A program made the position numbers and the translations under genes. From an uncultured Prevotella sp. (GTDB lineage Bacteria > Bacteroidota > Bacteroidia > Bacteroidales > Bacteroidaceae), in contig CAJJWN010000055.1 in assembly GCA_905196835.1 (NCBI GenBank), forward strand, positions 1 to 17,917: a stretch of 17,917 nt of DNA, given 5' to 3'. The notes below the pieces were generated by a model. The model did not search any database and had not been told where the DNA came from. It worked only from the letters and a program-made list of their open reading frames with translations. Positions within the stretch are counted from its first letter, which is position 1; each line of letters starts with the position of its first letter. Below are positions 1 through 6,983 of the stretch, piece after piece.

Positions 1-1
1 T

Positions 2-2197
2 AGCGCAGACGCCGAAGAGCGTCCCGGACAGCAGACTATATACAATCCGGGTACGGTAATCGAGGTAGGCCGCGAGCCTGTCAACTTCGTCATCTGGATG
101 TATGACAATTATGACATGACCGGCGAGCTTATGCCTTGGGAACTCAACAAGACCATGACCGTGACGCTTGAGGGTGTAGAAGGCATGACCGAGGTTAAAG
201 TTCCTGTTGAAATCAAGTGGACTGAAGCTCCTTCGCTCACGCTGACACCGGCCGACGGCGTAACCGTCAACGTGAAGAACAGCACCGCTGTGACCGAAGG
301 TAGCATGAAGTTCAAAAACGACGGCAAGTACAAGATGACTTACTCGCTCCGCATGGACCCGACGGGCATCGGCGAAACTCTGCCTACTCCCGACCTCGGA
401 GGCGGCGACCCGGGCATCATGATGCTTCCCGGCAATGTGGCCGAGCTCGGCAAGGAGCAGTTTATGAGCCTGTTCAGCCGCACGGCGGAGGCAATCAAGC
501 CTCACACGGTATTCGAAGGATTCCCGTATGACGTGCCGTCTTACGACTGCAACAACCTGCTCTACTACCCGATACTCGACGTTGCATCGCCCCAGACTTA
601 CATGATAGGCGCGGGCGACGATGTAAACAACTTCTACGCCGCTACGCGCTACACCGCGCCCGCAGAGGGCTTCAACATGTCGAAGCTATACTTCTACGGC
701 ACCATCGGTGATATGCAGAACGTTGACTTCGAGGCGTACGTCGTACAGGGCGGCAACATCGCCGAAGGCCAGGTTATAGGCCAGGGCAAGCTGCGCGTAG
801 AGAAGGAAGAGCCTTACGTTGACGAGGGTACGGGCCAGGCCACGTACATGGGCGAGCCGCGTATGCTCGACCTTGACAAGGCCGTGTACATCAACCCGAA
901 CGATACGTTCTACGTGGTTGTCAAGTATCCGGCCGGCAAGAACAGCATGGCTTACGTGCCGCAGAAGGAAGACGCGATGGAGGAAGGCCGCTTCATGGCA
1001 TACAACGCCCAGACGGGCTGGTATGACTTGGGCCAGATGATGTACGAGAGCTACTACTCGTCGTTCGGCTACTTCATGACGTGCGTCGAGGACGAGCCGG
1101 GCAAGCCGTGGATTAAGCTGCTCGACGGCACTACCGAAGGCACGCTGGAGGTAGGCCAGGAGAAGGAAGTGAAGTTCCAGCTCGACCCCAAGAGTGCTTA
1201 CTTCGAGCGCGACAACAAGGCCGTTCTCGTAATCAAGACCAACGACCCGGAGAACCCGCTCGTCAACTATCCCGTAACGCTCAACCGCAACGCTGCGCCC
1301 AGCATCACGCTGCCCGAAGGCACGCTGACCGTGCCCGAGACGCAGACGGCCGAGATGCACGTGAGCGTTGAGGACGCGGAGGGAGAGCTGTTTATTGTCA
1401 ACATTGATGACGAGAGCGGCATAGCCTCAATCACCGAAGGCACCCTGACCGCCGCTGACGGTACCACACAGCCTGCCGAGATAGCAGACCAGAGCATCGC
1501 AGTGCCTGCCGGCAATAAGCTCGACATGACCGTCAAGCTCGCGCCGGGCTACGGCACGGCCGGACAGCACACGGTCAAGATTTCGGCAATGGACCTCTCG
1601 TTCAACGAGAGAACCGTCAACGCAATCTACAACGTAGAGTTTACCAACCGCGCCCCGGTTTACGAAGGCGACGAGGAGATGACCGTCTACGTAGGTCAGA
1701 CCACCGGCGTGATAGCTTACGAGACCGTCTTCACCGACCCTGACGGCGACCAGATGACCTTCAGCGCGGAGATGGCCGACAACTCGGCGGCAAGCATCTT
1801 CACGAGCGAGGCTGGCTTCATCCTCTCTGGCAACGCCGTAGGAGACGCCCTGCTGACGCTCACCGCTACCGACGCCAACGGCGGCAAGACCGTGCAGGAG
1901 GTGCAGGTCAGCGTTGTTCCGGCTACGGGCATCGGCTCTGTCGAGGCTGGCAGTGGCATCAGCGTAAGCCCCAACCCCGTGGTTGACCGCCTGAACGTCG
2001 TCCTCGGCGAGGCTGCCGACAACGTTAACTACTACGTTTACGACAACGCTGGAAGCATGGTTGCCACCGCGCACGCCGACCATAAGGCTGCCGGCGAGGC
2101 GCAGACCATCGACATGGGCACTTGCGCTCCGGGCGTCTACCGCGTCAAGGTGACGGCCGACGGCAAGCAGTATAACGCTTCGGTATTGAAGAAGTAA
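2..2197 (+). CDS. T9SS-secreted surface protein, 5' end outside window
   Basis: The frame is open from base 2 with no stop before it, so the gene begins left of the window; the ATG at 98 is internal. About 731 residues are visible. The last 81 or so (bases 1952-2194) form a type A sorting domain of the type IX secretion system: an SPNPVVDRLNV opening, a YVYDNAGSMV strand, a PGVYRVKV strand and a basic LKK end. Family knowledge says this tail directs outer-membrane export and surface attachment. Before it, bases about 1640-1925 (NRAPVY ... DPDGDQMTF ... TATDANGGKT) look like a cadherin/Ig-like beta domain. The region near bases 1090-1280 (LEVGQEKEVKFQLDP, VIKTNDPENP) resembles the Ig-like modules of large Bacteroidetes surface proteins. 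I see no catalytic motif in the visible part; an enzymatic N-terminus could lie upstream. The sorting-domain call is secure; the function is unknown. Confidence 0.9.
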   Translation, partial: SADAEERPGQQTIYNPGTVIEVGREPVNFVIWMYDNYDMTGELMPWELNKTMTVTLEGVEGMTEVKVPVEIKWTEAPSLTLTPADGVTVNVKNSTAVTEGSMKFKNDGKYKMTYSLRMDPTGIGETLPTPDLGGGDPGIMMLPGNVAELGKEQFMSLFSRTAEAIKPHTVFEGFPYDVPSYDCNNLLYYPILDVASPQTYMIGAGDDVNNFYAATRYTAPAEGFNMSKLYFYGTIGDMQNVDFEAYVVQGGNIAEGQVIGQGKLRVEKEEPYVDEGTGQATYMGEPRMLDLDKAVYINPNDTFYVVVKYPAGKNSMAYVPQKEDAMEEGRFMAYNAQTGWYDLGQMMYESYYSSFGYFMTCVEDEPGKPWIKLLDGTTEGTLEVGQEKEVKFQLDPKSAYFERDNKAVLVIKTNDPENPLVNYPVTLNRNAAPSITLPEGTLTVPETQTAEMHVSVEDAEGELFIVNIDDESGIASITEGTLTAADGTTQPAEIADQSIAVPAGNKLDMTVKLAPGYGTAGQHTVKISAMDLSFNERTVNAIYNVEFTNRAPVYEGDEEMTVYVGQTTGVIAYETVFTDPDGDQMTFSAEMADNSAASIFTSEAGFILSGNAVGDALLTLTATDANGGKTVQEVQVSVVPATGIGSVEAGSGISVSPNPVVDRLNVVLGEAADNVNYYVYDNAGSMVATAHADHKAAGEAQTIDMGTCAPGVYRVKVTADGKQYNASVLKK

Positions 2198-2203
2198 ACC
2201 ACC

Positions 2204-2345
2204 AAGGCTTTTTAGCCTTATTCTCAAAGGCCGCCTTTCGCACTGCGAAAGGCGGCCTTTTGCGTTGCCGTTTGCCGTCTTTTGCAAGTCGAAAGACGGC
2301 CTTTCGCCAACCCGCTGATTATCAGGCGGTTGGCAACGGGCTGAG
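2204..2345. repeat. AAAGGCCG hairpin repeat, locus 1
   Basis: Just after the T9SS gene there is a small hairpin (AAGGCT/AGCCTT, 2204-2219). It is followed by a perfect 17-bp inverted repeat with a one-base loop (arms 2226-2242 and 2244-2260) and a second hairpin (GCCGTCTTT at 2274-2282, AAAGACGGC at 2292-2300). Next comes CCGCTGATTATCAGGC (2312-2327), which recurs inverted at 5876-5891. Related hairpins lie at 5896-5973 and 11440-11525. The arms are long enough to act as a transcription terminator, but the locus belongs to a dispersed intergenic repeat family rather than being a simple terminator. Confidence 0.8.
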
Positions 2346-2557
2346 GTTGCCTGTCTGTTTGGCTTATCCGCATATCAGATGTAAGGTTATATGGAGCTTT
2401 CCCTTGCTCTTGATGGTTTAGTTTACAAATTCATCCTGCGTTAATCCAGGCAGGATGTTTCCATTAACAGACCTTGTATTTCATCCAAAAGATTTGCTGA
2501 TGAATTGCCAATTTCATGTAAAATTGGTGTTTTTATCAGTAAAAATGGTACGGCCAC
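2346..2557. other. Intergenic region with minor inverted repeats
   Basis: No convincing gene. It holds CATCCTG/CAGGATG (2432-2457), inside which TAATCCAGGCAG matches the arm end of the palindrome at 5591. It also holds CCAATTT/AAATTGG (2508-2527) followed by TGTTTTT, which could be a weak terminator ahead of the next promoter. Confidence 0.4.
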
Positions 2558-2573
2558 GTGCCGTTTTTCTTCC

Positions 2574-2581
2574 TACTTTTG
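2574..2581 (+). promoter_or_regulatory. -7 box for the decarboxylase/cupin gene
   Basis: TACTTTTG fits the Bacteroidetes -7 consensus TAnnTTTG and ends 24 bases before the chosen ATG at 2606. I see no good TTTG at -33. It supports a start at 2606 rather than the in-frame ATG at 2558, which would lie upstream of the promoter. Confidence 0.55.
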
Positions 2582-2605
2582 CACCGTAGACAAATACCTC
2601 GAAGC

Positions 2606-3715
2606 ATGAAACTTGTATGTAAAACATTGGTTGCGGCCGCGCTGGCGGTGCTGGCCTGCAACCCCGTAAAAGCTCAACAGAATATGGAAAACGTACTAAC
2701 GGAGCGGCAACAGTGCATCGTTGCCATCTCAAGCCTTGAAGCCAAGGGCGACATCGACGGCCTCAAGGCTGCAATCAACGCCGGTCTCGACGCCGGACTC
2801 ACCGTAAACCAAATCAAGGAAGCCCTTTCGCAGCTCTATGCCTACACGGGTTTTCCGCGCAGCCTTAACGCCCTCGGCGCGCTTCAGGGCGTGCTCGAAG
2901 AGCGCGGCAAGAAGGGAATAAAGGACGAAGAGGGGCGCGACGCCTCGCCCATGGCTGACGGCTACGATGCCCTCAAGCAGGGCACTGGGGTGCAGACACG
3001 CCTCTCTGGCCGTCCGTTCAACTACACCTTCGCCCCCGCCACGGACTATTACCTGAAGGCACACCTCTTCGGTGACATCTTCGCCCGCGACAACCTGACC
3101 TTCGCCCAGCGCGAACTCGTCACCGTGAGCGCGCTCGCGGCTCTCGAAGGGTGCGGCTCTCAGCTGAAGTCTCACGTCAGCGGAGCGCGCAACATGGGGC
3201 TTTCCGACGCTGAGATACGCTCAATCCCGGCGGTGCTGTCCGCCCGCGTGGGCGCGGTTGAGGCCTGGCGCGCACGCAAGGCCATAGCCGAAGTGTACGG
3301 AGAGGCGTTTACCGAGGGCCGTCCCGTCAGCGACCCGATGTTCCCCCAGGGCGCGCCCAACGCGGCTTACGCCAAGTATTTCATCGGTGAGAGCTACCTC
3401 GCGCCCCTCTCTACGGGCAAAATCCCCGTCTCAAACGTCACCTTCGAGCCTCGCTGCCGCAACAACTGGCACATCCATCACGGCGGCATCCAGGTGCTCA
3501 TCTGCGTTGGCGGCACTGGCTGGTACCAGGAGTGGGGCAAGCAGGCACGGCCGTTGAAGCCCGGTGACGTGGTCGAAATACCCGAAGGCGTGAAGCACTG
3601 GCACGGCGCGACGCGCGACAGCTGGTTCCAGCACGTCACGTTCACCGTGGCCGGAGAAGGCGCGTCGAACGAGTGGTTGGAGCCGGTGACCGACGAGGAG
3701 TATGACAGGCTGTAA
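2606..3715 (+). CDS. Exported carboxymuconolactone decarboxylase/cupin fusion
   Basis: The 369-residue protein starts with a signal peptide (MKLVCKTLVAAALAVLACNP); cleavage after VKA (residue 23) is likely, although C18 also gives a rough lipobox. Two AhpD-like carboxymuconolactone decarboxylase (CMD) repeats follow, at about residues 28-100 and 145-235. The second carries EGCGSQLKSH (E181, C183, H190), with one cysteine where AhpD has CxxC. Residues about 275-348 form a cupin with metal-ligand-like H289, H291, H292 and the PGDVVEIPEGVKHWHG motif (H331, H333). The CMD family includes decarboxylases and peroxidase-like reductases; the substrate cannot be read from sequence. The upstream ATG at 2558 is rejected because it precedes the -7 box and would bury the signal peptide. 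The gene stands alone, with a strong terminator at 3783-3821. Confidence 0.9.
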   Translation: MKLVCKTLVAAALAVLACNPVKAQQNMENVLTERQQCIVAISSLEAKGDIDGLKAAINAGLDAGLTVNQIKEALSQLYAYTGFPRSLNALGALQGVLEERGKKGIKDEEGRDASPMADGYDALKQGTGVQTRLSGRPFNYTFAPATDYYLKAHLFGDIFARDNLTFAQRELVTVSALAALEGCGSQLKSHVSGARNMGLSDAEIRSIPAVLSARVGAVEAWRARKAIAEVYGEAFTEGRPVSDPMFPQGAPNAAYAKYFIGESYLAPLSTGKIPVSNVTFEPRCRNNWHIHHGGIQVLICVGGTGWYQEWGKQARPLKPGDVVEIPEGVKHWHGATRDSWFQHVTFTVAGEGASNEWLEPVTDEEYDRL

Positions 3716-3721
3716 GTTCAC

Positions 3722-3752
3722 ACCCACCCCAACCCTCCCGAAGGGAGGGAAC
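3722..3752. repeat. GC-rich palindromic repeat, copy A
   Basis: CCCTCCC-GAA-GGGAGGG (3735-3751) with a C-rich left flank. Read on the minus strand it aligns with the copies at 4019-4048 and 6989-7017, so it belongs to a dispersed family. Confidence 0.75.
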
Positions 3753-3782
3753 TTAGATAGCTTTTGAGGGGGATTATATGGT

Positions 3783-3821
3783 AAAAAGTCCAATAAAGCG
3801 AATGTCTTTATTGGACTTTTT
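3783..3821 (+). terminator. Rho-independent terminator, possibly bidirectional
   Basis: A perfect 16-bp stem (arms 3783-3798 and 3806-3821) with a 7-base loop, A-rich on the left and ending in TTTTT. It lies between the decarboxylase/cupin gene (+) and the convergent esterase gene (-), so it could stop transcription from both sides. Confidence 0.85.
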
Positions 3822-4018
3822 CATTAGCATAATGTGAGTTCGGTATAAGGATTGCATGAAAATCATCTCTCTTTAAGCAGTCAGTTGGTAACTGTCATTC
3901 CGCTTTTCAGCGGAATGACGGATAGCAACCGACCATTTGAAATACAAAAATATAAGTTGTTACCTTGGTTGAAAAGATTATTTCTTATATCGAATTCACG
4001 TTAGCAAAGCATACTAAG
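3822..4018. other. Intergenic region with a GTCATTCCG palindrome
   Basis: No gene. GTCATTCCGC/GCGGAATGAC (arms 3894-3903 and 3910-3919) is a 10-bp perfect hairpin. Its core and flank (CAGTC...GGTA..CTGTCATTCCG) resemble one arm of the 30-bp palindrome at 5591-5660, so the two are probably related repeats. Confidence 0.6.
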
Positions 4019-4048
4019 CTCCCTCCCTTCGGGAGGGCGGGGGAGGGT
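4019..4048. repeat. GC-rich palindromic repeat, copy B
   Basis: CCCTCCC-TTC-GGGAGGG (4021-4037) followed by a G-rich tail. It sits just past the esterase stop codon and may also help end that transcript. Confidence 0.75.
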
Positions 4049-4058
4049 ATTCTCTTCC

Positions 4059-5366
4059 TTATTTCAGCCTCTTCAGCATCCACAGCATCTGCCGGTACTC
4101 CGTTTCGTCCGACGTCCAGTGCTCGTTTATAGGTGTCAGGAGTGCCTCCTTGGGGCACGTCAGGGTGTTCCATACGGCGTAAGAGGTGGTCGGCGGGCAG
4201 GTGTCGTCGTTGTAACCCCACGTCATGTAAGTGTCGGCGGTGACGTGACGGGCGAAGTTTACCACGTCGTAATACGCCATAGTGCGCACGTTCTCGTCGG
4301 TGAACATGCCCTTCACTTTATTGAAATGAGGGTAGCCGCCGGTGTGTCCTGCGGCGTAGGCGGCCATGTCTGATAGTGCCGGGTGGTTCACGATGCACTG
4401 CGTAACGCGGCTGTCTAACGCGGCTGCGACTATTGACAGCGCGCCGCCCTGGCTTCCGCCTTGCACTATCAGGTTGCGTCCGTCCCACTCGGGCAGGGCC
4501 GTCAGCAGGTCGAGACAGCGCACAAGGGCCAGGTAGACGCGCTTCATGTAGTAGCGGTCGCGGTCTTCAAGGCCGTTGTACAGGTAGCCGTTCTCGCGTC
4601 CGTTGAACGCCCTGGTCATGTCGTCGAACGCCGCCTTGGGCAGGCGCGGGTCTATTCCGTGTATTTCCATCTCCATCCTTATGCAGCCGTTCTCGGCGTA
4701 ATACTTGTGGCGCAGCGGCTCCTTGATGGTCTTTATGCCAGCTCCGGGAGGGCAGAGCACGGCCGGGCACGAGCCTTTTTTCGCGTTCTTGGGGTAGAAC
4801 AGGTAGGCGTAGACCGATTGTTTCTGCTTGTTCAGCTGTATCTTCAGCAGGTAGCAGTCCACCTTGTCGGTGCAATACTCCTCGGCTTTCTCCTTCGTGT
4901 AGCTTAGCGGGAAGGCGCGCATGTCGGCTATGTTCTTGTTCCAGAAGTCGAGGAAGTCGGCCGGTTCCTTGACGTAAGGCCGTATTTCGTCCACCGAGAA
5001 GCCGAGCTTTATATGGTGCTTGTACGTCTTTCCGCCGACGTTGGCCGATAGTCGGAGGTCGCGGAAGCCGGGCGTGGCGCGCGTGCCGATGTCGAGCGTG
5101 GCGCGGCCTTGCTTCAGTTTTGCCGTTCCCTTGCGGTCTGCGGCGAGCATGTCGTCGGCGATTTCATAGCTCACCTCGCCGTCCACGGGCACGCCGTAGC
5201 GGTACAGCTGCACCTCCACCTTTGCCCGTTCGCCCTTGTCATACAGCCAGTCGGCATGGTCGGGCACGGTCACCCAGAGGTAGTCGGAGCGGTAGGGATA
5301 GTTCTCGGCGGCGGCGTTTGCGCACAGGGCAAGCACCGCAATCAGTGTGAAAAGCAGTCGTTTCAT
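4059..5366 (-). CDS. Secreted acetyl (xylan) esterase, CE7/AXE1-like
   Basis: A 435-residue alpha/beta-hydrolase with a signal peptide (MKRLLFTLIAVLALCANAAA). Residues about 25-125 form a beta-rich N-terminal domain, and about 130-435 the AXE1-type hydrolase. The catalytic triad is visible: nucleophile S305 in GGSQGG, D387 in WGYNDDTCPPT and H416 in INEHWTS. The family removes acetyl groups from xylan side chains or sugars. This fits a glycan-degrading gut or oral Prevotella, but the substrate is inferred; cephalosporin-C deacetylase activity is the usual alternative. The start is set by the signal peptide and by a promoter whose -7 box ends 28 bases upstream. The upstream promoter is duplicated (5395-5440 and 5483-5528). 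Confidence 0.92.
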   Translation of the reverse strand: MKRLLFTLIAVLALCANAAAENYPYRSDYLWVTVPDHADWLYDKGERAKVEVQLYRYGVPVDGEVSYEIADDMLAADRKGTAKLKQGRATLDIGTRATPGFRDLRLSANVGGKTYKHHIKLGFSVDEIRPYVKEPADFLDFWNKNIADMRAFPLSYTKEKAEEYCTDKVDCYLLKIQLNKQKQSVYAYLFYPKNAKKGSCPAVLCPPGAGIKTIKEPLRHKYYAENGCIRMEMEIHGIDPRLPKAAFDDMTRAFNGRENGYLYNGLEDRDRYYMKRVYLALVRCLDLLTALPEWDGRNLIVQGGSQGGALSIVAAALDSRVTQCIVNHPALSDMAAYAAGHTGGYPHFNKVKGMFTDENVRTMAYYDVVNFARHVTADTYMTWGYNDDTCPPTTSYAVWNTLTCPKEALLTPINEHWTSDETEYRQMLWMLKRLK

Positions 5367-5393
5367 TTGTCAAAGGTGTTGATTTGTTGGGTG

Positions 5394-5425
5394 CAAAGAT
5401 AGTGCAAGCCGAGCGGAATGCAAAA
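5394..5425 (-). promoter_or_regulatory. Promoter of the esterase gene
   Basis: On the minus strand TTTTGC (5425-5420) is separated by 18 bases from TATCTTTG (5401-5394), a good match to the Bacteroidetes -33 TTTG / -7 TAnnTTTG promoter. Confidence 0.7.
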
Positions 5426-5440
5426 TAAAAGGACGTGAAA
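5395..5440. repeat. 46-bp direct repeat containing the promoter, copy 1
   Basis: Identical over 46 bases to 5483-5528, 88 bases away. It includes most of the -33/-7 promoter of the esterase. Confidence 0.9.
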
Positions 5441-5482
5441 CGGCTTTTTATTTTCATTCCCGAGGCGCCGCCTATTTTATGA

Positions 5483-5528
5483 AAAGATAGTGCAAGCCGA
5501 GCGGAATGCAAAATAAAAGGACGTGAAA
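5483..5528. repeat. 46-bp direct repeat containing the promoter, copy 2
   Basis: Second copy of 5395-5440. The base just outside the repeat changes the minus-strand -7 box to TATCTTTT, so this copy may be a weakened second promoter. Confidence 0.9.
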
Positions 5529-5530
5529 AT

Positions 5531-5742
5531 AGGTTCATCCGCAGTTTGTTTGTTTGGAATATTAAGCATATTGACGAATACACTTTGCTATAATCCAGGC
5601 AGTCGGTATCTGTCATTCCGCGTCGGAGCACGGAATGACAGATACCGACTGCCTGGATTAAAGTAGGAATAGTCTTTTTATGATAGAGACAAAATAACGT
5701 ATAGATATTTTTACGCTATCCAAACAAACTGCGGATGAACCG
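5531..5742. mobile_element. 212-bp MITE-like element with nested palindrome
   Basis: A 21-bp perfect terminal inverted repeat (5532-5552 and 5721-5741) encloses 168 bases with no gene. Inside is a 30-bp perfect inverted repeat (arms 5591-5620 and 5631-5660, 10-base loop). GAAAAT occurs directly left of the element (5525-5530) and again to the right (5743-5748), as expected for a target-site duplication. No transposase is present, so any movement would depend on one supplied elsewhere. The end positions are uncertain by a base or two. Confidence 0.65.
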
Positions 5743-5746
5743 GAAA

Positions 5747-5782
5747 ATACCCCTTCCGGTACAGCCGGAAGGGAGGGGCAGG
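5747..5782. repeat. GC-rich palindromic repeat, divergent copy C
   Basis: CCCTTCCGG/CCGGAAGGG (5751-5759 and 5765-5773) followed by AGGGG. It resembles the CCCTCCC...GGGAGGG family but is more divergent. Confidence 0.5.
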
Positions 5783-5858
5783 ATGTGCCTTTACCGGTTT
5801 TTAAGGCTCATTTGCCCATATGTACAACGCGGCTTGCACCCAGAATGAGTCATGCAAG

Positions 5859-5990
5859 ACCGTTCGCTGCTAACTGCCTGATAATCAGCGGATATGCAAA
5901 AGGCCGTCTTTCGGCGTGCGAAAGACGGCCTTTTGCCGTGTCGTTTGCGGCCTTTCGCAACATGAAAGGCCGCCTTTTACAAATCAGCAG
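5859..5990. repeat. AAAGGCCG hairpin repeat, locus 2
   Basis: GCCTGATAATCAGCGG (5876-5891) is the inverse of the segment at 2312-2327. It is followed by an 18-bp perfect hairpin (arms 5896-5913 and 5919-5936, 5-base loop) and a 10-bp hairpin (GCGGCCTTTC/GAAAGGCCGC, 5947-5956 and 5964-5973). The order is reversed relative to locus 1, so the two loci are the same compound unit in opposite orientation. It lies immediately downstream of the CPBP gene and could serve as its terminator. Confidence 0.8.
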
Positions 5991-6001
5991 GCCGCAGGCC
6001 G

Positions 6002-6826
6002 TCATGCGTGCGGCTGTCCGTCGACCGTCTTCATGCGCATGTTCAGCTGGTATATTGACGGCAGGAGAATGAGCAGCGAGAAGCCTACGGCCATGAGCAC
6101 GCGCACGGTGTCGCCGCCGAAGAGCGTTGACAGGCTCGCGTCGGCCCAGTAGGGGAAGAGCAGGTAGAAGGCGTAAGCCACGGTGTTGTTCACCCAGTGA
6201 ACGGCCACTGCGGGCAGTATGCTGCCCGTGCGGTAGTACATCCAGCCGAGAAGCAGGCCCATGAGGAAGGCGTGGGGCATCTGCGCGGGGTTCAGGTGGA
6301 CTACGGCGAAGAGCAGGGCCGACACCGTTATGGCCGCCCAATGGCTGCCGAAGGCGCGCAGCAGGGTGCGCAGTATGGCTCCGCGGAACACCACTTCCTC
6401 GACCAGCGGTGCCAGCAGGCAGAGCGTAAGGTAGCCAAAGTTGTGCCCCATGATGGCCTTGAACGTGCCGCTTAGATAGTCGGGCAGTGCCGGCATTAGC
6501 TCTTGCAGTGCGGCCGAGGGTATGATTGTGCCTACGGCGGCCAGCGCGCACCAGAAGAATACGCCCCACTGGCGGCTGCGCAGGTATGCCGGAGACACGT
6601 CGGCGTACCGCTTCCAGATGAACAGCGCGCCTATTGCAATGCTCGTTACGGCCGACGCCAGGATGAGCATCGGCGCGGTTATGGCCTCGGCGTTGCCGCC
6701 GCAGAATGTGCGCCAGACGTAGTCCGCGCTCTCGCCCGAGGCCAGCAGCCATGCCGCATAGACCACCCACGAGAGGAAAAACTGTATCAGCGCGAAGTAA
6801 AACAAGTATAATAAGGCTCTTTTCAT
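6002..6826 (-). CDS. CPBP family intramembrane metalloprotease
   Basis: A 274-residue polytopic membrane protein with several hydrophobic segments from residue 5 onward. The family motifs are present in order: LVEEVVFRG (E143, E144, R148), FAVVH (H177) and HWVNN (H210, N214). These form the presumed zinc site of CPBP (CAAX-like, Abi) proteases. Members process prenylated proteins in eukaryotes and have varied, mostly unknown roles in bacteria, including bacteriocin immunity. No neighbouring bacteriocin gene is visible, so a specific role cannot be assigned. The start at MKRALLYLFY is the natural one, with the first membrane segment following at once. No clear Shine-Dalgarno or -7 box is seen upstream. 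Confidence 0.9.
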   Translation of the reverse strand: MKRALLYLFYFALIQFFLSWVVYAAWLLASGESADYVWRTFCGGNAEAITAPMLILASAVTSIAIGALFIWKRYADVSPAYLRSRQWGVFFWCALAAVGTIIPSAALQELMPALPDYLSGTFKAIMGHNFGYLTLCLLAPLVEEVVFRGAILRTLLRAFGSHWAAITVSALLFAVVHLNPAQMPHAFLMGLLLGWMYYRTGSILPAVAVHWVNNTVAYAFYLLFPYWADASLSTLFGGDTVRVLMAVGFSLLILLPSIYQLNMRMKTVDGQPHA

Positions 6827-6889
6827 ATTGTTGATTTTGAAGTTAAAGGGGGTTCTTGGGAAGTTTGAATGACATTGCCTTGCCGTCTC

Positions 6890-6965
6890 GGCGCATTTGG
6901 CTTATTGGGCTTATTTGGTTAATTAGGCCCAATAAGCCTGATTGGCCTAATTAGACTGATGCGCC
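6890..6965. repeat. Nested inverted-repeat block
   Basis: GGCGCAT (6890-6896) pairs with ATGCGCC (6959-6965). Inside it GGCTTATTGGGC (6899-6910) pairs with GCCCAATAAGCC (6927-6938), and TAATTAGGCC also has an inverse partner, GGCCTAATTA. The block is built of degenerate TTGGCTTATT-like units and lies between ribF and the CPBP gene, both transcribed leftward. Confidence 0.7.
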
Positions 6966-6983
6966 ATTGCTGCATAAAGCTTA

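Noticed and set aside
686..1360. 224-codon minus-strand frame inside the T9SS gene
   Set aside because: Antisense shadow of a high-GC gene, with low-complexity R/A/V/L composition and no domain.
1427..2287. 286-codon minus-strand frame
   Set aside because: Antisense to the T9SS gene, beginning in a hairpin repeat (KGRLSQCERRP), with no domain.
5850..6770. 306-codon minus-strand frame over the CPBP gene
   Set aside because: It overlaps the motif-complete CPBP gene in another frame and reads through hairpin locus 2.
6002..6826. Abortive-infection defence gene, from the old Abi name for CPBP proteins
   Set aside because: The family motifs show a protease, but no neighbouring defence or bacteriocin gene supports that role.
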